Assembly (NCBI GenBank): GCA_017626435.1
Contig: JAGAIR010000004.1
Coordinates: 186,001 to 250,000 of the forward strand
DNA length: 64,000 nt
Source: Lachnospiraceae bacterium
GTDB lineage: Bacteria > Bacillota_A > Clostridia > Lachnospirales > Lachnospiraceae
Direction of reading: 5' to 3'
A model generated the notes under the pieces. It saw nothing but the letters and a program-made list of their open reading frames with translations, was not told the DNA's origin and made no database searches. This document shows, piece by piece, positions 57,972 to 64,000 of this stretch (the stretch's first letter is position 1; every line of letters begins with the position of its first letter). The translations under genes and the position numbers were made by a program.

Positions 57972-58796
57972 TTATGCACTCATATGTACACCAATCGCAG
58001 CAGCCTTTTCTTTTAAGACAAATGCGTCATAGCGTACACGCCCCTCTACTAACCAACCGGAAATACCAGGGGCATCCGTATGAATTTTATACTCCTGCAG
58101 TTTAACCGGTGATGGCATTACAATAGCGTTTGTGATGATAAAATCCACATTTGCCGGGAATCTCTTTGTAGGAGCTTTGATGCAAGGCACTCCATCAATA
58201 TCGCCCACAATACCATTGATCGCGATCTGGGTAGCCATATCACCTTTCTTGGTGAAGGCTTCATCCAACTTAATCTTATTATGGAAAGCTGGCGTAACAA
58301 GGACAACCCTGCCCACCTGCGGAGCTTCGTTATCATCCAAAATCTCCTGCACCGCAAGAAATTCCTCATATGCATTACTCTTGGTAACAGCAAGAGTTTT
58401 TATATTGGCTGCCGGAGCACCTGCCACCAGAGTAGAAATACGGTATGTATCAATCTCCGGAATAATAACCTCATTCAACTGACGACTCAATGCCTTACCT
58501 GCCTCCATGGTCATCATGGTATCGTCATAATTCTTACGATCGATGGTAAATGTGAAAGAACGATCCCGTGCAACCGTCATTTCCTGTGCTTCATTGCCAA
58601 GTTCCTCCGGTGTGCCATAACGACTGGTGCCAGACATAGAATAATCGTTCATTGCAGATGTTGGAATAGAATATACATTAACTGTAGAAACTCCAATCCA
58701 ATCGTACTCACTGTTCACCAATCCATTGGTAAGAGAACCGGTACTGAATCTCTCATCTACCGCAGTTGCATATTTACTAGCGTAATTCACTGACAT
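57972..58796 (-). CDS. Major capsid protein
   Basis: This 274-aa HK97-fold capsid protein contains SVNYASKYATAVDERF, ARDRSFTFTIDRKNYDDT, MEAGKALSRQLNEVIIPEID, GRVVLVTPAFHNKIK and VGDIDGVPCIKAPTKRFP. It follows the scaffold gene, as usual. There is no proteolytic delta domain, in keeping with the separate scaffold. Confidence 0.9.
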   Translation of the reverse strand: MSVNYASKYATAVDERFSTGSLTNGLVNSEYDWIGVSTVNVYSIPTSAMNDYSMSGTSRYGTPEELGNEAQEMTVARDRSFTFTIDRKNYDDTMMTMEAGKALSRQLNEVIIPEIDTYRISTLVAGAPAANIKTLAVTKSNAYEEFLAVQEILDDNEAPQVGRVVLVTPAFHNKIKLDEAFTKKGDMATQIAINGIVGDIDGVPCIKAPTKRFPANVDFIITNAIVMPSPVKLQEYKIHTDAPGISGWLVEGRVRYDAFVLKEKAAAIGVHMSA

Positions 58797-58821
58797 AATA
58801 TCTACCTCTACTTTCTTCTAC

Positions 58822-59427
58822 TTATGCTCCAAATCCCTTGAGAAAGGCATCTACATCCTCTTCCTCGCCGTTTCCAGCCTGTGGATTTGGTCTTGATTTT
58901 GCCCATTCAGCTTCTTTCTGCCTTAACAATGCGGTCTGAAAATCCTGCTGAATCTTAAATAACTCTTCCGTATCACCGTCATACTGTGCATTTGCCGCCT
59001 TAGCTGCCAGTTCCTCGGAATAACCAAGTGCCAGAAAATTCTTCTCATACCTGGTAACTGTATTCTCTTTGAGTAGCTTCTGATAGGCTTCCTCCCGTTC
59101 CGCTTCCTTTTCTGCCTTTTCCTGCAAAGCAATTTCCTCCGCAGACTGTTTTTCTCTAAGCTGTTTCTTGTACTTTGCGGTATCACTGGCTGCCTTATCC
59201 ATAGCCTTTTTCATCTTGGCAAGCTGCACCTTCAAGGCTGCATTCTCTTCTGCCAGATTAGGCGGTTCGGTATCGTCTGAATCATCACCAGGCTCTCCAC
59301 CGCCATCATGCTCGTTTGATGTGTTATCCACTTCATTTCCCGAAGCACTGCCTGTTGGCTCATCATCCGGCTCCGAAGCAAACAATTGCAAATTCATTCT
59401 TAACGGTTCAAAATTCTGCTTTCTCAT
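58822..59427 (-). CDS. Scaffold protein (DUF4355)
   Basis: This 201-aa protein begins MRKQNFEPLRMNLQLFA, the leader of this phage scaffold family. It has an acidic, Gly-rich region, a long coiled coil (about 60-115) and a DUF4355-type end (EWAKSRPNPQAGNGEEEDVDAFLKGFGA in part). It assists capsid assembly and lies directly before the capsid gene. Confidence 0.88.
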   Translation of the reverse strand: MRKQNFEPLRMNLQLFASEPDDEPTGSASGNEVDNTSNEHDGGGEPGDDSDDTEPPNLAEENAALKVQLAKMKKAMDKAASDTAKYKKQLREKQSAEEIALQEKAEKEAEREEAYQKLLKENTVTRYEKNFLALGYSEELAAKAANAQYDGDTEELFKIQQDFQTALLRQKEAEWAKSRPNPQAGNGEEEDVDAFLKGFGA

Positions 59428-59513
59428 CTCGCTACCTCCATTTTGCGTTTTTCATTCTTCTCTGAAATATTTTTTCTGCGTGATTAAAGTCATTCTCTTG
59501 ACTTTTTGCATAC

Positions 59514-59600
59514 AAAAAGAGCCAGGAAACAAACACTCTTGCTTCTTGGCCCCGTTTTTTACATTAGCAATATAACATATCTAAAATGTGAATTGTTTGA
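59514..59600. repeat. Accessory-gene 3' element, copy C
   Basis: The hairpin AAAAAGAGCCAGGAA...TTCTTGGC with T-run to about 59560 is followed by AATATA at 59569-59574, 12 bp, then TGTGAATTGTTTGA at 59587-59600. It ends 9 bp from the stop of the 59610 gene and has the same layout as copies A and B. Confidence 0.75.
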
Positions 59601-59609
59601 AAATTGGAT

Positions 59610-59840
59610 TTATAAGAAGTTTTTTTCCAAATCCACATCTAAACCCATTTCTTTAATGTCAATATCTCTTACATCCAATTCCGTTTTCAGGATATCCAGC
59701 ACTTCATAATATGCAACATTTCTTCCATCCAAAAACAAATCATTTTTTTTCTCTTTCGCTTCATCTCGCGCTTCTTTCGCATTTACCATAATTCTTTCAA
59801 TAATATACTGCAACGCTTCATTGCTTAATGATTTATTCAT
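59610..59840 (-). CDS. Small accessory protein between head genes
   Basis: This is a protein of 76 aa (MNKSLSNEALQYIIERIMVN, KEKKNDLFLDGRNVAYYEVLDI). It starts near the end of the head morphogenesis gene and ends by the 3' element. It is helical and charged. The function is unknown. ATG 59840 or 59843 may be the start. Confidence 0.65.
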   Translation of the reverse strand: MNKSLSNEALQYIIERIMVNAKEARDEAKEKKNDLFLDGRNVAYYEVLDILKTELDVRDIDIKEMGLDVDLEKNFL

Positions 59841-60768
59841 CATAATCACCCCGTCTCTTTAATTCTTTCACCCGATTTTCTATAGATTCTTCGAAATTCC
59901 GTATTTCTTTATTCCAATGCCGCATCAGCCCTTCTTGACTCTCCATACTCTTCTTGTTCCAATCTGGGCAATGACTAATCGGATTTTCTATGTACATCTT
60001 ATGTTCTTCTATTCTTTTTTCATATTTTCTAATTGCTCTTTTCAACGAATTGGATTCTTGGTTTTTAATGTCTCTCTCTGCGAATAACTGCAAATCCATC
60101 TTATGACTTAATCCATTGCTTGTCAATGGATCTTTCTTATTTCCAAAATACCTCACTGTACATCGGCATCCTATAATCTGCTCTGCGCCTGCTCCAAAGG
60201 AATCGTCTTTCGGAAACATCATCATATCTTTTCCAACATGAAAAGGTTTATCAATCGCAACTATCACACCATCTACTTCACTATGATCTTTTCTCACCCT
60301 CTCATCACCAAAAGAAACCCATTCCTTTTTTATGCAGCCGTTTTTCACAGCTTCAACATACTCTTGGTTATTCATTATCGAATTAGCTTCATTCTCAGCA
60401 ATATTTGTAGCCCTACCGACAGAAGTATAATAATCATCTTCCAAATGACTTAAAGTAACATCCAAAATAGATTTTGAAATTTTCTGAATATGTGTCTCCA
60501 TTTTTTTATCCGGGTTGACATATCCTAAGATAGAGGCTGTGTACCTTTCTATCAACTTTTCTAACAAAAACTTCTTATCAGACATCCTTTTCGCCAAAGC
60601 AAAGATAAAAAGCATATCAGCCAACAATAAATTCGCCAAATCAATACGTTTCTTTTTCTCTTCCTCACTAATTGCCATTTCATCAAAATACTCATAAATG
60701 GAAATCTGCTGAGTTTTTGATTTCTTCTTGGTGGATACTATATTTAATTCATCAAAATCTGTCACCAT
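59833..60768 (-). CDS. Phage head morphogenesis protein (SPP1 gp7/MuF-like)
   Basis: This protein of 311 aa has the MuF domain: KKEWVSFGDERVRKDHSEVDG, FPKDDSFGAGAEQIIGCRCTVRY, and an N-terminal helical part. It acts at the portal during assembly or ejection. A C-terminal extension of about 85 residues (IRKYEKRIEEHKMYIEN, ESIENRVKELKRRG) is coiled-coil-like and unusual for the family. Confidence 0.85.
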   Translation of the reverse strand: MVTDFDELNIVSTKKKSKTQQISIYEYFDEMAISEEEKKKRIDLANLLLADMLFIFALAKRMSDKKFLLEKLIERYTASILGYVNPDKKMETHIQKISKSILDVTLSHLEDDYYTSVGRATNIAENEANSIMNNQEYVEAVKNGCIKKEWVSFGDERVRKDHSEVDGVIVAIDKPFHVGKDMMMFPKDDSFGAGAEQIIGCRCTVRYFGNKKDPLTSNGLSHKMDLQLFAERDIKNQESNSLKRAIRKYEKRIEEHKMYIENPISHCPDWNKKSMESQEGLMRHWNKEIRNFEESIENRVKELKRRGDYDE

Positions 60769-60781
60769 AAGCCGTCACCAC

Positions 60782-62365
60782 CTAGCTACTCAAAATCGGA
60801 CTGTTTTCACTCTGGTCTGATTCGTCCTGCTGAAGCCTGCCAGATTTATCTTCCTCTGACTGCTTCATGTCATATGACACCTTTCCGGCATCATTCGTAT
60901 TTGTTGTCTGCTTATCATAAATAGACTTCTGGTATTTCTCTACCCCCTCTTTGGAATCAAGCCATATCTGTTCAATGTCACCACCCATATCCGCCAACTG
61001 CATGGCATGTCTGCCATATACTCCATGAGAAACATATGTCGCAAAGGTATTGGCTTTCGTAGCCATGTCATAATTCTTATTTCTCACAAACTTTATATCA
61101 ATATCCGATACTTTCAACTTTTTCAATGGACTGTCTTCCGGAATATCTGTTGACAGCTCAATAATCTTTTTAATCACACGAAGCATCTGAATTTCCGATG
61201 CCTCAACAATCTGTGATTCCTTATTAGCCGAACAATCCGCATCAGACCATCCGCTGGACATACTCATTGCCGTACCAGTAGAACCACCACATGGTTCACT
61301 CCGTAAAGGAACATCACACTTCTGTAAAATCACATCCCTTCGATACTTAATATCCTCCAATATTCCCTGATAATCATATATAAAAGCCAAAGACTGAATT
61401 TGCGGCTTATTTCCGGAACCAGTTGTCTTAGACAAAATCCACTGGCCAGCTTCCACCTTTTTGGTCTTTCCACTTTCATCCTTGGGTAGCTCAATGTCAT
61501 TTGCCCACCAAACTGCCTGCGTGGTCTGCGCCACATCATTGGTAAAGTCTGATACTAAAATATTCAAGTTATCCATATCGGAAATCTGACGTTCAAAGCA
61601 GCCTGTCCTGTCATGAGAACGGTTATATTCAATAATCGGAATAATTCCAAGCGGATTCACTTCACCTTTCCCATTGCGAAATTTCTTCTTTTTCTTACTG
61701 ACAATTTCCTTGCCAGCTATAATTCTGACTGCATCCTGTATCTCGTACACGGCATCTTTCGTGTAACAGGTATAGTATCTTGCGCCACTCTTTGTAATGC
61801 GGAATGTGCAAGCCATCATCGGCTGCTTAAATGCATCGTTGGAATATACCACAAAGGCAAACATAGGATTCAGTATAGCCATCTGAAAAACAGAGCCACC
61901 ATCATAATCTGGTTTGATACGAATAAAACGATACCCGACGCCACATATTTCAATATATCGTGCCAATTCCTGATCAAGGCTAGCTTTTCCCTCTTCCCGA
62001 AACATTTCTGACAACATAGCAACCGCATTATCATCAGAATTACTATCATTTCCAGACAAATCATTATTACCATGCTGCACATAGATAATCGGATTGCCCC
62101 AGTTATAGCCGAGTTTAAACTCTGTAATCTCATTGGCTACATTATCGACAACCTTTACATCAATCTCTGGCCGAACAACCTTCTTGCGCTTTAATGGCTG
62201 TTCTCCTTTTTCGTATTTCAAAAGATAGGCAATCGCATTGTAATTTTCCATGTGTGTGATAAGTGCGTCATTCAGCACAGAAAGAATATTCGTTTCATCA
62301 ATGACAATTTCATCAGTATAAATTCTCTTCCTGCCAAACAAATCCATTGTTTCCTCTACTTCCAC
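60782..62365 (-). CDS. Portal protein (SPP1 gp6 family)
   Basis: This 527-aa portal ring protein has LNDALITHMENYNAIAYLLKYEKGE at the start, the family strand YFAYVGYRFIRIKPD-like region, FRGEQISDMDNLNILVSDFTNDVAQTT in part, and SMSSGWSDADCSANKESQI near residue 375. The start is either GTG 62365 (GAGGTG 6 nt upstream) or ATG 62347 (GTAGAGG upstream). The DNA-packaging entry point, it should follow terminase, which is outside the window. Confidence 0.9.
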   Translation of the reverse strand: MEVEETMDLFGRKRIYTDEIVIDETNILSVLNDALITHMENYNAIAYLLKYEKGEQPLKRKKVVRPEIDVKVVDNVANEITEFKLGYNWGNPIIYVQHGNNDLSGNDSNSDDNAVAMLSEMFREEGKASLDQELARYIEICGVGYRFIRIKPDYDGGSVFQMAILNPMFAFVVYSNDAFKQPMMACTFRITKSGARYYTCYTKDAVYEIQDAVRIIAGKEIVSKKKKKFRNGKGEVNPLGIIPIIEYNRSHDRTGCFERQISDMDNLNILVSDFTNDVAQTTQAVWWANDIELPKDESGKTKKVEAGQWILSKTTGSGNKPQIQSLAFIYDYQGILEDIKYRRDVILQKCDVPLRSEPCGGSTGTAMSMSSGWSDADCSANKESQIVEASEIQMLRVIKKIIELSTDIPEDSPLKKLKVSDIDIKFVRNKNYDMATKANTFATYVSHGVYGRHAMQLADMGGDIEQIWLDSKEGVEKYQKSIYDKQTTNTNDAGKVSYDMKQSEEDKSGRLQQDESDQSENSPILSS

Positions 62366-62391
62366 TTATCTCACCTCAATTCCATGCACAC

Positions 62392-62488
62392 AAAAAAGAG
62401 CCAGGCGATTTCGTCTTGAAACCGCTTGGCTCTCTTGATAGTTTTTCTATAATACTAATATAGCATGAGTGAAGTGTGAATTGTGTGA
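62392..62488. repeat. Accessory-gene 3' element, copy B
   Basis: A hairpin AAAGAGCCAGGCG...GCTTGGCTCTCT is followed by AATATA (62457-62462), 12 bp, and TGTGAATTGTGTGA (62475-62488). It ends 3 bp from the stop of the DUF6338-like gene and lies just before the portal gene. Confidence 0.75.
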
Positions 62489-62491
62489 AAG

Positions 62492-63142
62492 TTACTGCTG
62501 TTTATCTATATTTGCAACTTCAAAGTGTGAAATATCATCATAATAAATAACAACTCTCTCTTTATCATCATCAATATGATCATCTAACTTTTTTAATTCA
62601 TTGTTCTTATTTAGTTTAAATTTTCTGTACTTCCAAAGACAAATAAATCTTCTAGAATCTTTATCCATCTCTTTTTGCACCATATAACCAGAGTACGCTA
62701 AATTTGTATTTTTAATATATACAGTGATAAAAATAGCATTATTATAATCGCCTTGTAATACATCAAATTCATTATCCCGTACAGATGTTTTAATAAACAT
62801 TTTTTTCAAAATGCCATCTATTTTTTTACACCCTACAAGTAAATTAATTGCATATGGAACAAGTACCGCCATTATCAACAAAATAATATTAAAAGCAACA
62901 TCCATAACATTTGCGTATAAGCGTTCTACATTGAATATTTTCTTGAGCAATGGAACTATAGCATATTCTACAAAAACTATATATACAAAACTGATTCCTA
63001 CAGAAAGCATTATCATATATTTTCCCATGTTGAATTTATTGCCCCTAAAAAAACAATATAACCAAATGGTAATAAAACCTGGATATATATATGATATGTA
63101 TTTTGGCAATTCATCTATGAGTTGAATTATTTCATTAGTCAC
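62492..63142 (-). CDS. DUF6338-like membrane protein (accessory)
   Basis: This protein of 216 aa has transmembrane segments at about residues 18-32, 42-65 and 80-105. The first contains YPGFITIWLY, like the PGF segment of DUF6338 proteins. The soluble C-terminus carries a beta-like pattern (GYMVQKEMDKDSRRFICLW). It starts at GTG after AAGGAG and overlaps the end of the upstream small gene, so the two are translationally coupled. The site between portal and terminase often holds defence or exclusion genes; that role is inferred. Confidence 0.7.
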   Translation of the reverse strand: MTNEIIQLIDELPKYISYIYPGFITIWLYCFFRGNKFNMGKYMIMLSVGISFVYIVFVEYAIVPLLKKIFNVERLYANVMDVAFNIILLIMAVLVPYAINLLVGCKKIDGILKKMFIKTSVRDNEFDVLQGDYNNAIFITVYIKNTNLAYSGYMVQKEMDKDSRRFICLWKYRKFKLNKNNELKKLDDHIDDDKERVVIYYDDISHFEVANIDKQQ

Positions 63143-63143
63143 T

Positions 63144-63335
63144 TTATTCTCCTTGCTTTGGGGGATTCCCTCCTGTACCTTGACTCGTTGTAGTTATTCT
63201 TCCATTCCCATCATTATGGACTCCTGAATGCTCAAAATGCCCTCTATGACCACTATTTCCACTTTTTGTTATTGGTCTATTATTTCCATTGCTTTCATAT
63301 TGACTTCCATTATTTTTATTATTATAATCTCCCAT
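63144..63335 (-). CDS. Asn/Gly/His-rich small protein, partner of the membrane protein
   Basis: This is a 63-aa, highly hydrophilic, low-complexity protein (MGDYNNKNNGSQYESNGNNR, then GHRGHFEHSGVHNDGNGR), likely disordered. GAGGAG precedes the ATG. It is directly upstream of and coupled to the DUF6338-like gene and is transcribed from the promoter at 63365-63393. Such small partners are typical of DUF6338 loci in this group. The function is unknown. Confidence 0.7.
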   Translation of the reverse strand: MGDYNNKNNGSQYESNGNNRPITKSGNSGHRGHFEHSGVHNDGNGRITTTSQGTGGNPPKQGE

Positions 63336-63364
63336 TATAAATTCTCCTCATGTGTTTTTCTTAA

Positions 63365-63393
63365 ATTATATAACCTAAAACAACTTTTCGCAA
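63365..63393 (-). promoter_or_regulatory. Autonomous promoter of the membrane-protein pair
   Basis: -35 TTGCGA (63388-63393), 17 bp, -10 TATAAT (63365-63370), read leftward, about 30 bp before the small gene. It has the same -35 as the promoters at 2785 and 47270. Confidence 0.65.
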
Positions 63394-63415
63394 CAGTATA
63401 AACTGAGAAATATGC

Positions 63416-63832
63416 CTATAAGTACCTATCGACAATTTTCGACACCGAACTTCTATCAAGAAACATCTTATCTGCCACTTCTCGCTGTGTCATGCCATCC
63501 CGATAAAGATACTCGAAAATAAGCCTGTCCCGGCTATCAAATATGGTAGTCAGAAACGTATCAATCTCCAACTTCATCTGCTCCAACTCAGCACGCTCAT
63601 TATGTAACTTTGTAATCAATTCGTACTGCTTTTTTTTCCACACTCTGCGGTCTTTCACCTCACAACCGGAAACCTCAACGGAGGTACGTTGATACGGAAA
63701 CTCCTTATTTGAAGATTGCACTTTCCCAACGTAAGCACTTGGAGGGTTGTCTTTATAGTATTGCAATTTTTCCTCATCCATTTTGATGATTTTATCCAGG
63801 TATCTGTAATTATTCAATAATTCCTTTGTCAT
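63416..63832 (-). CDS. Sigma-like late transcription regulator (ArpU/DUF1492 type)
   Basis: This protein of 138 aa has an N-terminal helical part and a C-terminal region 4-like helix-turn-helix: RDRLIFEYLYRDGMTQREVADKM, then FLDRSSVSKIVDRYL. Such proteins activate late phage genes. Strong GGGAGG precedes the ATG. CGACA occurs twice, 10 bp apart (63430, 63440), inside its 3' end. Confidence 0.8.
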   Translation of the reverse strand: MTKELLNNYRYLDKIIKMDEEKLQYYKDNPPSAYVGKVQSSNKEFPYQRTSVEVSGCEVKDRRVWKKKQYELITKLHNERAELEQMKLEIDTFLTTIFDSRDRLIFEYLYRDGMTQREVADKMFLDRSSVSKIVDRYL

Positions 63833-63845
63833 TGCTCATACCTCC

Positions 63846-64000
63846 CTATGCATATTCCCAAATGAAACCATATGACGTTTTCTGTTTTCCTTTGCAACAC
63901 CTGATGATTGCAGCATCATTAAAATTGCACTCCCGGCTTGCGTCTTTTATTGCATTCCACTCTTTAACTAACTCTCCCTCTTTCGTGTACTGCTTAATAG
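63846..64000 (-). CDS. HNH homing endonuclease, NUMOD1-type C-terminus (partial)
   Basis: Only the last 51 codons are in the window (stop TAG at 63846-63848). They encode IKQYTKEGELVKEWNAIKDA and then CNFNDAAIIRCCKGKQKTSY, ending GFIWEYA. This is the NUMOD1 DNA-binding repeat of free-standing HNH endonucleases (with ICxCCxGKxKTxxGFxW-type consensus). It sits next to the terminase region, a known site for such mobile genes. The HNH part lies beyond the right edge. Confidence 0.7.
   Translation of the reverse strand, partial: IKQYTKEGELVKEWNAIKDASRECNFNDAAIIRCCKGKQKTSYGFIWEYA

Overview
The window looks like a chromosome segment of a low-to-moderate G+C Firmicute, most likely a gut Lachnospiraceae (Blautia/Dorea-like). 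The evidence is the family-level look of the host proteins (YkpA-type ABC-F, Lgt, YchF, a DUF5721-like protein, a Gram-positive type IV pilus operon), strong AAAGGAGG-type ribosome binding sites and consensus SigA promoters. The genus is an inference.

Host part (1-13,059). A leftward type IV pilus operon comes first: pilB, pilT, a 0.5 kb gap with a 50-bp direct repeat and a long hairpin, then pilC, a prepilin and a prepilin peptidase. It is cut by the window edge. Next come a DUF5721-like gene, a small Cys-rich protein, a large GH13 glycogen-debranching homologue whose three catalytic residues are all replaced, an ABC-F ATPase (ykpA type), lgt and ychF.

Prophage (about 13,078 to beyond 64,000). 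A tyrosine integrase lies just upstream of ychF, so the left attachment site is probably in the 77-bp gap between them. Nearly everything is read leftward. Order by coordinate: integrase and excisionase-like gene; primase-helicase and replication organizer; DNA modification genes (C5 methyltransferase, an intact and an internally deleted Dam-type methyltransferase, a PAPS-reductase-like protein); a diversity-generating retroelement (DGR); a recombination block (ERCC4 nuclease, SSB, MBL-fold protein, RecT, SMC-like ATPase); antirepressors and small genes; the lysogeny switch at 35.4-36.8 kb with divergent promoters; lysis genes; tail genes; a 6.4-kb island of accessory genes inside the tail module; tape measure, tail chaperones with a probable -1 frameshift, head-tail genes, capsid, scaffold, head morphogenesis and portal; a membrane-protein accessory pair; an ArpU/sigma-like regulator; and the end of a homing endonuclease. 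Terminase must lie beyond the right edge.

The most notable system is the DGR at 23.2-25.9 kb: reverse transcriptase, 66-nt template repeat (TR), Avd and two tandem variable proteins, each ending in a 66-nt variable repeat. Against the template the two repeats differ at 10 and 10 adenines, with only one non-adenine change in total. It sits among early DNA-metabolism genes, not beside the tail fibre.

Other points of interest are a Tad2-like (DUF2829) anti-Thoeris candidate among the head-tail genes, accessory genes with their own promoters, a 3'-end element repeated after three unrelated accessory genes, and CGACA arrays with a 10-bp period at three loci. No tRNA, rRNA or CRISPR array was seen. 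Bases 1-96 hold no gene that can be supported.
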